Source: JAWKRB01 sp041389885
GTDB lineage: Bacteria; Myxococcota_A; Polyangia; Polyangiales; Ga0077539
Reading direction: 5' to 3'
Length of the DNA: 64,000 nucleotides
NCBI GenBank assembly: GCA_041389885.1
Contig: JAWKRB010000008.1
Location: 239,199 to 303,198, forward strand
Shown here: positions 25,803 to 34,291 of the stretch, piece by piece
Layout: each line of letters begins with the position of its first letter
Position numbering within the stretch: position 1 is the stretch's first letter
Notes under the pieces: generated by a model
What the model saw: only the letters and a program-made list of their open reading frames with translations
Databases searched by the model: none
What the model was told of the DNA's origin: nothing
Position numbers and translations under genes: made by a program

Positions 25803-26554
25803 GGCGACGCGTCCTCGTCGTCGGCGCCGTGCTGGCTCTCGCCCAGGGGCTGCACCCCGCGCGCGCGCGCGGCCTCATCGGCGCGGCGCGCGACGTCTCC
25901 GTGCACCTCGCGAATGCCGCCGCGGCGACGGCGCCCGCGGCTGCGTCGGCGCGACCCCCCTTCGACCCAGAAGAAGCTCCGGGTGCGCACGTCGACGTGC
26001 ACGAAGCCCGAGTGGGGATAGACCCCGACCCCGAGAAAGCCCATCTCCCGCGCGTAGCGCGCGAGGGCCTCGTCGCCGACGCCGGGCAGCGCGATGTCGG
26101 CGGCCCTGCCCCGCGCGTGGTTCGAGCGCCCCGACGCCGAGCGGTAGCCCGAGATCACGTTCACCTGCCCCGCGCGAAAGTGCCGCGCGAGCTGGTAGAT
26201 CACGTCGAGGAGCCGCGGGTCCATCGCCGTCTGCCGGTTGCTCCTGGGGTCGCCCAGCACCCGCGCGAGGGCCCCCCGCGCCGCGTCGTCGAAGCCCCCG
26301 TCGGCGCGCAGCGGCGTGACCTCGACGGCGCCGAGGCCGTTGATCGACGAGAGCCGCAGGACCATGCGCCCGTCAGGCAGCAGCCGAGGCGCGGGCGCCC
26401 TCGCCGGGTCGTGCCAGCGCCGCGCGGCCACCCGCGCCGCCGAGGCCCGCGCCCTGCGCGCGGTGCTCCTTCGCGAGGGGTTGGCCTGGGCGGTCGCGCA
26501 GGAGAGCAGCGCGCCCAGCAGCGCGGTCAACCATACCGTGGCGCTCCTTCGCAT
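25799..26554 (-). CDS. YcbK-like DUF882 / M15-type peptidase-fold secreted protein
   Basis: A 251-residue protein beginning MRRSATVWLTALLGALLSCA, a signal peptide possibly ending in a lipobox. The central domain has VISGYRSASGRSNHARGRAA followed by DIALPG and FVHVDVR, the His/Asp/His zinc-ligand arrangement of DUF882/peptidase M15 proteins acting on peptidoglycan. A long basic, low-complexity C-terminus follows (GGSRRRSRGRRRRGG). Its stop overlaps the start of the kinase gene by four bases. The coupling suggests linked expression of a cell-wall enzyme and a kinase. Confidence 0.8.
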   Translation of the reverse strand: MRRSATVWLTALLGALLSCATAQANPSRRSTARRARASAARVAARRWHDPARAPAPRLLPDGRMVLRLSSINGLGAVEVTPLRADGGFDDAARGALARVLGDPRSNRQTAMDPRLLDVIYQLARHFRAGQVNVISGYRSASGRSNHARGRAADIALPGVGDEALARYAREMGFLGVGVYPHSGFVHVDVRTRSFFWVEGGSRRRSRGRRRRGGIREVHGDVARRADEAARARGVQPLGESQHGADDEDASP

Positions 26555-26627
26555 CGCGGCCACGGTCTTACCGCTCTTCCCCCGCGCGGCGCAACCGCGG
26601 GCGCGGCGCTGCACTATCCTCCCGCGG

Positions 26628-27389
26628 GTGGAAGCGATCTCGATGGTGCCCATCGGCGTGGTTCGCGCCTCCGCCCGCGCGCGGGTCGAGGCGCCGCGGC
26701 AGCCCTACGTCGCCGGCGGACACGTCGGCGTCATCGAGCTCACCCCCGGGCGCAACTTCGAAGACGCCCTGTGCGACCTCGAGCGCTGGAGCCACATCTG
26801 GGTGCTCTTCGCGTTTCACCTGAACTCCACCTGGCGCCCCAAGGTGCTCCCCCCGCGCAGCCGCGGCGCGCGGCGGGGCGTGTTCTCGACGCGCTCGCCG
26901 CACCGACCGAACCCGCTGGGGATGAGCGTGCTGAGGCTGCTTCGCGTCGAGGGGCTCTCGGTGCACGTCGAGGGCGTCGACATGCTCGACGGCACGCCCG
27001 TGCTCGACATCAAGCCCTACGTGCCCTTCGCCGACGCCGTCGCCGGCGCCTCCACCGGCTGGATCGCCGAAGACCCCGAGGCCCCCTGGGAGGTCGCGTG
27101 GGCTCCCCTCGCCCTCGCCCAGCGCGCGTGGATCGCCGCGCGCGGAGAAGACCTCCAGGGCCCCGTCGAGGCGGCCCTGCGGCTCGGCCCCGCGCCCCAC
27201 GCGTACCGCCGCATCCGCGCGACCGACGAGGGCCTCGAGCTCGCCGTGCGCGCGTGGCGGCTGCGCTTCACGGCGCGGGACCGCGCGATCACCGTCACGG
27301 AGATCCGCTCGGGGTACCGCGCGTCGCAGCGCGAGGCCGCGCCCGAGCCGCACCGGGACTTCGCCGCGGTCTTCGGTTCGCGGGGGTGA
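26628..27389 (+). CDS. trmO: tRNA (adenine(37)-N6)-methyltransferase TrmO
   Basis: A 253-residue enzyme that methylates N6-threonylcarbamoyladenosine at tRNA position 37. Signature segments are IGVVRASARARVEAPRQPYV, WSHIWVLFAFHLNSTWRPKV, FSTRSPHRPNPLGMSVL and LDGTPVLDIKPYVPFADAV. The C-terminal 90 residues match the extra domain of bacterial TrmO/YaeB. GTG 26628 gives the usual few residues before the first strand; ATG 26643 is the alternative. A strong hairpin (27400-27424) follows the stop. Confidence 0.9.
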   Translation: MEAISMVPIGVVRASARARVEAPRQPYVAGGHVGVIELTPGRNFEDALCDLERWSHIWVLFAFHLNSTWRPKVLPPRSRGARRGVFSTRSPHRPNPLGMSVLRLLRVEGLSVHVEGVDMLDGTPVLDIKPYVPFADAVAGASTGWIAEDPEAPWEVAWAPLALAQRAWIAARGEDLQGPVEAALRLGPAPHAYRRIRATDEGLELAVRAWRLRFTARDRAITVTEIRSGYRASQREAAPEPHRDFAAVFGSRG

Positions 27390-27399
27390 AGGGAGGGAC

Positions 27400-27424
27400 G
27401 ATCTCCTTGCGGCGCAAGGGGATC
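27400..27424. terminator. Bidirectional terminator between trmO and the large lipoprotein gene
   Basis: GATCTCCTTGC-GGC-GCAAGGGGATC is an 11-bp stem (one G-T pair) with a three-base loop, placed in the 41-bp gap between the stops of two convergent genes. No clear T-tract is seen on either side, but position and stability support termination in both directions. Confidence 0.6.
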
Positions 27425-27430
27425 GGAGGT

Positions 27431-30127
27431 TCAGCGGGTGCCGAACCCGCCGCTGAGCACGAAGAGGCCCGAGCTGTTGCCCAGGGTCGGGCTCACGATG
27501 CCGAGCTCGCGCCCCGCGGGGAGCCCGTAGGTCGAGAGCGACGAGGGGATCGCGAAGCCGGGGATGGGGATCGCGGGCAGCGCGTCGTTGAGCGAGCGGG
27601 TGAGCAGGTCTTCGACCAGCAGTCGCACGCCGCGGGTGAGCGCGGTGCGCTCGGTGCCTGTGATCGACTGGCTGTCGAGGGAGATGTGCAGCTCGTCGAG
27701 CATGATCGAGCCGAAGCGCAGGTCGTTGCCCGACAGGGTCACGGCGAGGGAGGCGCGGGCGCCCACGGTCACCGAGAAGGGCTGGCTCGCGCCGGGGAGC
27801 GGGATCGACGCGGTGAGCCCGCCGAGGTCGACCCCCATGCGGCCGTCGCCGCGGAGCTGCGCCACGGGCGGCAGCGCCGTCGCGACGCGCACCCGCGTGC
27901 CCTGCGGGAACACGTCGCCGAGGCTGCCCACGGAGATGTTCGCGTCGAAGAACCCGCCGCGCCAGAGCGCGTGCAGGGCCTCGTTGAGCATCGCGGGCTG
28001 CACGGTGACGGTGGCGGGTCGCGTGAGGGGCACGGCGTCGGTCACCGCGGGCGGGAGCGCGACGCCGCGGCTGGCGGTCGCCCGCACGGTCATCGTCGAG
28101 AAGCGCGTGCCGAGGCCCAGCAGCAGCCGCGACGAGGTCGCGCTGAGGGTCGAGAGCCCGAGGCCGAACTGCAGCGGCACGGTCCCCGAGCCGTCGAGGC
28201 GCGGGACGTTGAAGCTCGCGCCGAGGCTCGACACGTCGAAGCCGCCGAGCACCCCGTCGAGCACGCTGGTGAAGTTCGAGCTCACGTAGTCGCGCAGCGC
28301 GTTCGAGACGAGGTTGCGCACCGTCCCCTGCGCGAGGGAGGCGACGACGTTCACGATGACCCCGGTGAGCCCGCTGAAGTCGGTGCTGATCTGCCCGACG
28401 CTCACGGTGGTGGAGTTGGGGCGCACCACGACGCGCGGCCTCCCCCCCGAGGCGCTCACGTCAAAGATCACGCCGACATCCACGCTGCGCACGGTGACCC
28501 ACCCCGAGGTGCTCAGGGTGCCCGAGATGCGCAGGCGCACCCGCACGTTCTCGAAGCGCACGTTCGCCCGCAGGCCGCCGTTCACGAGGGTGAGCGAGGT
28601 GGCGTTGGGCCCGTTGATCTCGCTGCCGTCGTAGTCGACCCGCGAGCGAAAGATGCAGGTGCAGGGGCCGCCGAAGGGCAGGCAGGCCTGCTGGTCGCAG
28701 GAGTTCTTCAGGGGGTTGGCCGCGCGCAGGGCGGTGTCGAGCTGGGTGCGGAGGCCCGAGCTGTTCACCACCGTCTGCAGCACGTCGTCGAGGGAGGTGA
28801 TGGGCGAGACCGGGTTGCCGTCGTCGAGGGCCGCCTGGGTGAGCCGCAGCGTGGCGCCGTCGGTGAGCAGCGAGGTCTCGGGGAGCCAGCGGTTCGACAC
28901 GAGGTACGTGCAGGTGCGGCTGTTCTCGAGGCCGTTGGTGTCGGTGGCCTCGACGTCGACGAAGACCATGCCGAAGCGCGAGGGCACCGTGGCGCTGAAG
29001 CTGCCGTCGTTGCCGGGGGTCACGCTCTGGCCGTTCACCGTCAGCGCGCGCACCCCCGAGGTGTCGCGCAGGGTGCCGCGGATCGTGAGGGGCGCGCCGG
29101 GCGCGTGGTCCACCATGGTCACGTCGCCGGGGGTGGTGCACGAGATGGCGGGCCCGCTGGAGTCGACGGTGAACGAGGTCGACTGGGAGAGCTCCGCCCC
29201 GCCCTCGGTCATGCCGGCGACGCGCACGGTGATGGTGTAGCGCCCCTCCTCGGCGTAGCTGTACACGCCGGGGCGCACGTTCATCGCCTGCGTCGCGACG
29301 CCGTACTCCAGCGTGGGGTTCTCGACGCGGTTGCCGAAGCGGTCGGTGACCACCGACTGCACCTCGATCTCCTCGCCCATGGCGTAGAGCGGGCGGTCGG
29401 GGGAGCGCGTGATCGCCAGCGACGCGGGCAGCCCGGGCGACACCGAGAGGGTCGCGGGGTCTCCCTGCGCGCCGGGCACCACGCAGCGGACCATGAAGCT
29501 CCCGGAGCGCTCGGAGCGCACGCCGAAGCCGCTCACCGACACGCCGTCGCCCGAGGGGGTCACGCTCACCGTGGGCGTGACGTCGGCGAGGGCGTTGCCC
29601 TCCGCGTCGGTCACCGCGCAGGTCGCCGTCGAGGTCTCGCCCGCGGCGATCATCGCGCGGTCGAGGGTGGTGGTGACCCGCGCCGGGGCGCCGGGCTCGA
29701 TGCGAATCTCCGCCGGCGTCGCGTCGCTGAGCGCGCCCAGCGCGCAGCGCGCGGTGACGTCGCCGACGCGCACGGCGGTGTAGCTCCCGCCGCTCTCCCG
29801 CACCGCCGTGGCCGCGTCGAAGGTGATCGTGGGCGCCATGCCCGCCGGGGTCGGCACGTCCATGCCCGCGGCGTTGCGCAGCACGCAGCGCACGGCGATG
29901 ACCTCGCCCGCGCGCACCGTCCGCGGCGCCTCGGTCTCGATCGAGGTCGCCGTGAGGTCGGGGCCCACGTCCGTGGGGCCGGCGTCGGTCGCGACGTCCT
30001 CGACGACGTCCGCGGCGCCGGCGTCGACCTCCGCGTCTGCCCCCGCGCCGACGACGGTGTCACCCGAGGTGTTGCTGCAGGCGGCCGCGAGGCAGAACCC
30101 CAGAAGAGCAAGATGAATCCGCGTCAT
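27431..30127 (-). CDS. Large surface lipoprotein with Ig-like domains and a possible BPI-like lipid-binding C-terminus
   Basis: An 898-residue protein. MTRIHLALLGFCLAAACSNT is a lipoprotein signal, followed by an acidic Asp/Ala linker. Residues about 60-440 are several Ig-like or bacterial invasion-type beta domains. The C-terminal 450 residues contain amphipathic helices and strands (VRNLVSNALRDYVSSNFTSV, RTALTRGVRLLVEDLLTRSL) ending in PIPGFAIPSSLS and GLFVLSGGFG. That pattern resembles the tubular BPI/LBP fold that binds lipid; this is inference from pattern only. It would sit on the outer membrane. Confidence 0.65.
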   Translation of the reverse strand: MTRIHLALLGFCLAAACSNTSGDTVVGAGADAEVDAGAADVVEDVATDAGPTDVGPDLTATSIETEAPRTVRAGEVIAVRCVLRNAAGMDVPTPAGMAPTITFDAATAVRESGGSYTAVRVGDVTARCALGALSDATPAEIRIEPGAPARVTTTLDRAMIAAGETSTATCAVTDAEGNALADVTPTVSVTPSGDGVSVSGFGVRSERSGSFMVRCVVPGAQGDPATLSVSPGLPASLAITRSPDRPLYAMGEEIEVQSVVTDRFGNRVENPTLEYGVATQAMNVRPGVYSYAEEGRYTITVRVAGMTEGGAELSQSTSFTVDSSGPAISCTTPGDVTMVDHAPGAPLTIRGTLRDTSGVRALTVNGQSVTPGNDGSFSATVPSRFGMVFVDVEATDTNGLENSRTCTYLVSNRWLPETSLLTDGATLRLTQAALDDGNPVSPITSLDDVLQTVVNSSGLRTQLDTALRAANPLKNSCDQQACLPFGGPCTCIFRSRVDYDGSEINGPNATSLTLVNGGLRANVRFENVRVRLRISGTLSTSGWVTVRSVDVGVIFDVSASGGRPRVVVRPNSTTVSVGQISTDFSGLTGVIVNVVASLAQGTVRNLVSNALRDYVSSNFTSVLDGVLGGFDVSSLGASFNVPRLDGSGTVPLQFGLGLSTLSATSSRLLLGLGTRFSTMTVRATASRGVALPPAVTDAVPLTRPATVTVQPAMLNEALHALWRGGFFDANISVGSLGDVFPQGTRVRVATALPPVAQLRGDGRMGVDLGGLTASIPLPGASQPFSVTVGARASLAVTLSGNDLRFGSIMLDELHISLDSQSITGTERTALTRGVRLLVEDLLTRSLNDALPAIPIPGFAIPSSLSTYGLPAGRELGIVSPTLGNSSGLFVLSGGFGTR

Positions 30128-30183
30128 GGCCCGCGATCCTACGTTTGATTACCCCGACCGCCAAACCTCGCCCCGGGCATCGG

Positions 30184-31200
30184 TCAGGCGCGCGCGAGCG
30201 CCGCGAACTCCGCGGCGGTGAACACCCCGCGGTCGAGCACCAGCGAGGTCACGAGGTCCGCGGGGGTGACGTCGAACGCGGGGTTGAACGCGGGCGACGA
30301 CTCGGGCGCCCAGCGCGTCGCGCCGAACGAGCCCTTTACCCCGCGCACCTCGGCGGGGTCGCGCTCCTCGATGGGGATGTCGTCGCCAGACGCGCAGGCG
30401 AGGTCCACGGTGGTCCACGGGGCGACGGGGTGAAAGGGCACGCGGTGGTGCCGCGCGGCCACCGCGAGGCCGTAGGTGCCGATCTTGTTCGCGAAGTCTC
30501 CGTTGCGCGCGATGCGGTCGGCGCCCACCAGCACCCGCTGCACCCGCCCCGCGCGCATCACCACCGCGGCCATGCTGTCGGTGATCAGCGTGTGCGGCAC
30601 CCCGGCCCGCGCGAGCTCCCACGCCGTGAGCCTCCCGCCCTGCAGCAGCGGGCGGGTCTCGTCGACGAACACGTGCAGCCGCACCCCGGCCTCCCACGCG
30701 CGCAGCACCACGCCCAGGGCGGTGCCCACCCCCGCCGTCGCGAGCCCGCCGGTGTTGCAGTGCGTGAGCACGCCGTCGCCGTCAGAGAGCAGCGAGGCGC
30801 CCCGCGCGGCCATGGCGTCGCCGAGGGCGACGTCCTCGTCGAAGACCTCCATCGCCGCGCGGCACAGCGAGTCGGGCGCGTCGGGGGTCCAGCGCGCGAC
30901 CACCCGGTCGACCATCGCCGCGAGGTTCACCGCGGTGGGGCGCGCCTCGCGCAGCCGCGCGGCCGCGCGTCGAATCGCCTCGGGCTCCTCGCGGCGCGCC
31001 GCCATCAGCCCGAGGCACACCGCGCCCGCGACGCCCAGCAGCGGCGCGCCGCGCACCGCGAGGGCGTGGATGTACCCGGCCATGTCGTCGGGGTCGGTGG
31101 CGTCGACCCAGCGCTCCTCGTCGGGGAGGAGCCGCTGGTCGAGGAGCTCGACCCGCGCGCCGTCGGAGCGCAGGCCGAGGGAGGAGATCGGTCGCATCAT
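30184..31200 (-). CDS. mtnA: S-methyl-5-thioribose-1-phosphate isomerase
   Basis: A 338-residue enzyme of the methionine salvage pathway that converts methylthioribose-1-phosphate to methylthioribulose-1-phosphate. RGAPLLGVAGAVCLGLMA lies near the N-terminus, THCNTGGLATAG holds the catalytic Cys, and LVGADRIARNGDFANKIGTY holds the catalytic Asp and substrate loop. FNPAFDVTPADLVT near the end is also conserved. No other salvage genes are in the window. Start could be either of two adjacent ATG codons (31200 or 31197). Confidence 0.94.
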   Translation of the reverse strand: MMRPISSLGLRSDGARVELLDQRLLPDEERWVDATDPDDMAGYIHALAVRGAPLLGVAGAVCLGLMAARREEPEAIRRAAARLREARPTAVNLAAMVDRVVARWTPDAPDSLCRAAMEVFDEDVALGDAMAARGASLLSDGDGVLTHCNTGGLATAGVGTALGVVLRAWEAGVRLHVFVDETRPLLQGGRLTAWELARAGVPHTLITDSMAAVVMRAGRVQRVLVGADRIARNGDFANKIGTYGLAVAARHHRVPFHPVAPWTTVDLACASGDDIPIEERDPAEVRGVKGSFGATRWAPESSPAFNPAFDVTPADLVTSLVLDRGVFTAAEFAALARA

Positions 31201-31227
31201 CGCCGCGCACGGTAGCGCGGCGCGCGG

Positions 31228-33399
31228 TCAGTCGGGGAGGTTGTTGAACACGTTGCCGCTGCGGTCGCGGTCGGTGTCGAGCAGCGCGCGGTGAAAGTTC
31301 ACCCGGCGCAGCTCGCGCACCGTCGCGCCGACCGTGCCCTCGACGAGCTCGTAGCCCAGCAGCGCGAAGACCCGTCCGCGCCAGAAGATGGGGCGGGCGT
31401 TGCCGTACCAGTCCGCGCAGGAGGCCACGCAGTGGTCGTCGACGGCGGCCTCGCGCCCGCTGCGGAGGGAGCCGAGCTGCCTGAAGCGCAGCGCGTTCAC
31501 GCCGAGAAAGAGCACCGAGCTCGAGACGTTGCGGAGCTGGCTCCACCCTCCCCCGTCGGCGCCCTGGGTGACCGGCAGTCCGAGGGTGCCCTCGCGGTCG
31601 CCCGAGGGGCTGTAGAAGAACCCGTGCGAGCGGCTCTCGCCCTGCGACGCGCCGCGCACGGTGTGGGTGCCCGCGAGGGTCGGCGTCTCGTCGAGGGCGA
31701 TGGCGCTGAAGGTCAGCCCCCGGGCCTCGTTGCCCACGGCGAGGGCGTCGCGGCCGATGGGCTCGAGGCGCTCGACGCTGTGCGAGACCTCGACGCGGGT
31801 CACACGGTCGCGGGCGACGTCGAAGACCTGCACGGGGTGCGTCGCGCCCGCGGTGGCACCGCCGCGCCAGCCCGCGCCCATGCCGTAGAGCAGGTAGTCG
31901 CCGACGAAGCGGTTCTGCATCGAGTAGGCGTTGCCCTCGATGCGCGGGAGCCCGCGGTAGGCCGCGCCCTCCATCGTGGGCACCTCCTCGCTGAAGCGCG
32001 CGAGGGGCACGCGGAGAAAGCCGAGGTCGCCGGCGGTGGTCTCAGAGCCCCACATCGCGTCGCCTGACCCCTGCGCGCGCACGACCACCCGGAGGGTGTC
32101 GCCGCGCTCGTCGAAGGAGAACTGGTCGAGGGGCGCGCCGCGGGCCTTCACCGCGCCGATCGCGCTGCAGTCCAAGGGCATACGATACATCACGGCGGGG
32201 GGCGGACCCTCGGCGAGGACGGGGTGGCGGCGCCCGCGCCAGCGGGGGTTCGTGCCGTTGACCCAGAGGTACACGGCGCTGCCGGAGACGTAGAAGTTGC
32301 GCCCCGAGGGGCCCACGACGCCCACGGTGCGGCAGTTGAACCCGCGCCCCGAGAGGTCGCACGACATCACGGTGTGGATCACCGGGCTCCACCCCGCGTC
32401 CTGCACCGGGCGGTAGAGCCGGGCGTAGTCCATCACGGTCTCCCACGAGCCGTCGGGGGTGTGGCGGATCGCGGGGAGGGTCATGTCGTCGCCGCCCGCG
32501 AAGCGCAGCGGGACGGGCATGTACATCACCAGGTGGTGCCCCACGAGGCGGCTCGCGTAGTTGCGCGACGAGTAGTAGTCGCTCGACCGCACGAAGAGCG
32601 TGTCGCGCCAGCGGATGTTCCCCTCGGCGTCGATGTCGAAGAGCCCGACCTCGGAGGCCCTCGCGCGGTACGAGTACCCGATGACGACGATGGTGTTCCC
32701 GTCGACGAGCATCTCGTCGTACCAGCCGCCGGGCTGCCGCCCGCGCCCGTAGGCGTCGACCATCGAGACGGGGGTGAGCCGGTCGTCTCCGAGGCGCACC
32801 GAGAAGAGACGTCCGCGGCGCAGGACCACCAGGTGCTGGCCGTGCATCTTCACGATGTCGCCCTCGTCGACGCCCTCGACCTGGTTGTTGGTGATCGAGT
32901 CGGCGCCCCCCGCGGGGGAGCCTGGCCCCGCGCTGCTCTCCGCCGAGCGCTCGCGCCGCGCCGAGGCGGCCCTGCCCAGGCCCAGGGAGCCCGCGCCCGA
33001 GCCGTAGCCCGAGCCGGTGCCGCCCGAGGCGGAGTTGGTCGCCGCGGGCGCGGGCGCGGCCGCGGGCGGGGGCGCGGCCTGGGCCACGGGCGCCGCGGCG
33101 GACTCCGCGGCGGCGCCGCCGGGGCTCCCGGTGAGGCCCCCGACCGTGCCGAGGCCGCCGCCCCCTCGCCGCGGCCGCGGGGACCCGTGCCGGGCCCGGA
33201 GCCACGACACCAGCGCGTCGCGGGACCCGAAGGCCTCGAGCCGCGCGCGGGGCGCGTTGGGGTCGCCGGCGTCGACGGGCGGCGCGTCGCGCACGACGGG
33301 CACGTCGATCGCGGGGGGCGGCGGAGGGGGCGGAGGGGGCGAGCGACGGCAACCGAGGGCGGCGAGGCAGGCGAGGGCGAGCGAGGAGCGTTTCTTCAT
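31228..33399 (-). CDS. Beta-propeller domain lipoprotein (secreted propeller family)
   Basis: A 723-residue protein with ATG 33399 preceded by GGAGGTC. MKKRSSLALACLAALGCRRS is a lipoprotein signal, followed by a run of nine prolines and a Gly/Ala/Pro-rich linker to about residue 165. The segment TNNQVEGVDEGDIVKMHGQH is the diagnostic entry of the secreted C-terminal beta-propeller family. The propeller fills the rest, with WYGNARPIFWRGRVFALLGY in the last blades. Function of the family is unknown. It lies 27 bp upstream of mtnA on the same strand. Confidence 0.82.
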   Translation of the reverse strand: MKKRSSLALACLAALGCRRSPPPPPPPPPAIDVPVVRDAPPVDAGDPNAPRARLEAFGSRDALVSWLRARHGSPRPRRGGGGLGTVGGLTGSPGGAAAESAAAPVAQAAPPPAAAPAPAATNSASGGTGSGYGSGAGSLGLGRAASARRERSAESSAGPGSPAGGADSITNNQVEGVDEGDIVKMHGQHLVVLRRGRLFSVRLGDDRLTPVSMVDAYGRGRQPGGWYDEMLVDGNTIVVIGYSYRARASEVGLFDIDAEGNIRWRDTLFVRSSDYYSSRNYASRLVGHHLVMYMPVPLRFAGGDDMTLPAIRHTPDGSWETVMDYARLYRPVQDAGWSPVIHTVMSCDLSGRGFNCRTVGVVGPSGRNFYVSGSAVYLWVNGTNPRWRGRRHPVLAEGPPPAVMYRMPLDCSAIGAVKARGAPLDQFSFDERGDTLRVVVRAQGSGDAMWGSETTAGDLGFLRVPLARFSEEVPTMEGAAYRGLPRIEGNAYSMQNRFVGDYLLYGMGAGWRGGATAGATHPVQVFDVARDRVTRVEVSHSVERLEPIGRDALAVGNEARGLTFSAIALDETPTLAGTHTVRGASQGESRSHGFFYSPSGDREGTLGLPVTQGADGGGWSQLRNVSSSVLFLGVNALRFRQLGSLRSGREAAVDDHCVASCADWYGNARPIFWRGRVFALLGYELVEGTVGATVRELRRVNFHRALLDTDRDRSGNVFNNLPD

Positions 33400-33455
33400 G
33401 TGACCTCCGACCGCAGACGGACGCGGATCCTGGGGAGAAGTTCCAGACAAAGCGT

Positions 33456-34040
33456 TCAACGGCCCACGTAGGCCTGGAGGTTCAGGTCGGGGCGCACCAC
33501 CAGCACGACCTCTCGCACGACGAAGGTCTGGCGAAAGGAGATCCAGAGAAAGGGCCAGGCCCACACGCGCACGTCGACCTGATCTCTCCCGCCCCGGCCC
33601 TCGACCCACCCGTCGAGGACCGTGCGCACCTGGCCCATCACCTCGGCGAGCTTGAACCCGTGAAACTCCGGGTCGCTCGGCGCGCCCCCGCGGTACGGCC
33701 CCGCGCCGAAGGCCGCGTGGTCGAGGTCGTAGCGCAGGCACTCCGGCGGCAGCGCGCCCCTCGGGTCGAGGAGCGCGGTGAGCGCGTTCTCCAGCGCGAG
33801 GGGTACGTCGGGCACGTACGCGTAGTCGATGCCCGTCGCGTCGCCCTCGGCCACGGCCTCGTCGCCCACCCGCTTGGGGCGCGCCCGAACCACCAGCGCC
33901 GCGAGGGGGCGCACGCGCACCGGGGTCCAGCCCAGCACGTTCACCGCCGAGCGCCGCCACCACACCCGGGTGCTCACCTCGCAGCGCGCCGCGCGCGCGC
34001 GCTCCAGCGACGGGATGTACCGCTCGACCTCGTCCAGCAT
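33456..34040 (-). CDS. Conserved hypothetical protein at the end of the molybdopterin operon
   Basis: A 194-residue soluble protein starting MLDEVERYIPSLERARAARC at ATG 34040, five bases after the moaD stop. It contains RVWWRRSAVNVLGWTPVRV, IDYAYVPDVPLALENALTAL and WAWPFLWISFRQTFVVREVV. No family was recognised and no signal peptide or membrane helix is seen. The upstream extension of the frame is antisense noise across moaD and moeA. Tight spacing suggests cotranscription with the cofactor genes, but a role in them is unproven. Confidence 0.65.
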   Translation of the reverse strand: MLDEVERYIPSLERARAARCEVSTRVWWRRSAVNVLGWTPVRVRPLAALVVRARPKRVGDEAVAEGDATGIDYAYVPDVPLALENALTALLDPRGALPPECLRYDLDHAAFGAGPYRGGAPSDPEFHGFKLAEVMGQVRTVLDGWVEGRGGRDQVDVRVWAWPFLWISFRQTFVVREVVLVVRPDLNLQAYVGR

Positions 34041-34045
34041 CGCGC

Positions 34046-34291
34046 TCAGCCCCCCGCGACCGGCGGGATCACCGCGACCTCGACCCCCTCGCGCAGCGCG
34101 ACGTCCTCCGCGGCGTACTCGCCCTCGACCGCGAGGCGCAGCGAACCCCGGTGCCCGCGGAGCCCCGGGTGCGCCGCGCAGAGCGCGTCGAGCACGTCGC
34201 GCGCGACGGCGCCCTCGGCCAGCGAGAGCGAGAGATCCCGCGCGCCCACCACCTCGCGCGCCGCCGCGAAGAGAAGCACCCTCACCCTCAC
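34046..34291 (-). CDS. moaD: Molybdopterin synthase sulfur carrier subunit MoaD
   Basis: An 81-residue ubiquitin-like protein ending in PPVAGG. The terminal Gly-Gly is adenylated and thiocarboxylated so that MoaD can donate sulfur to form molybdopterin. VRVLLFAAAREVVGARDLSL is a typical start. GTG 34291 follows the moeA stop with no gap; a second GTG at 34285 has better spacing to the GGGGAGGT inside the moeA end and may be the true start. MoaE is not in the window. Confidence 0.9.
   Translation of the reverse strand: MRVRVLLFAAAREVVGARDLSLSLAEGAVARDVLDALCAAHPGLRGHRGSLRLAVEGEYAAEDVALREGVEVAVIPPVAGG

Noticed and set aside
25829..30148. A 1439-residue open frame on the plus strand
   Set aside because: It runs antisense through five real genes, is Arg/His/Gly-rich without motifs, and arises from the G/C third-position bias.
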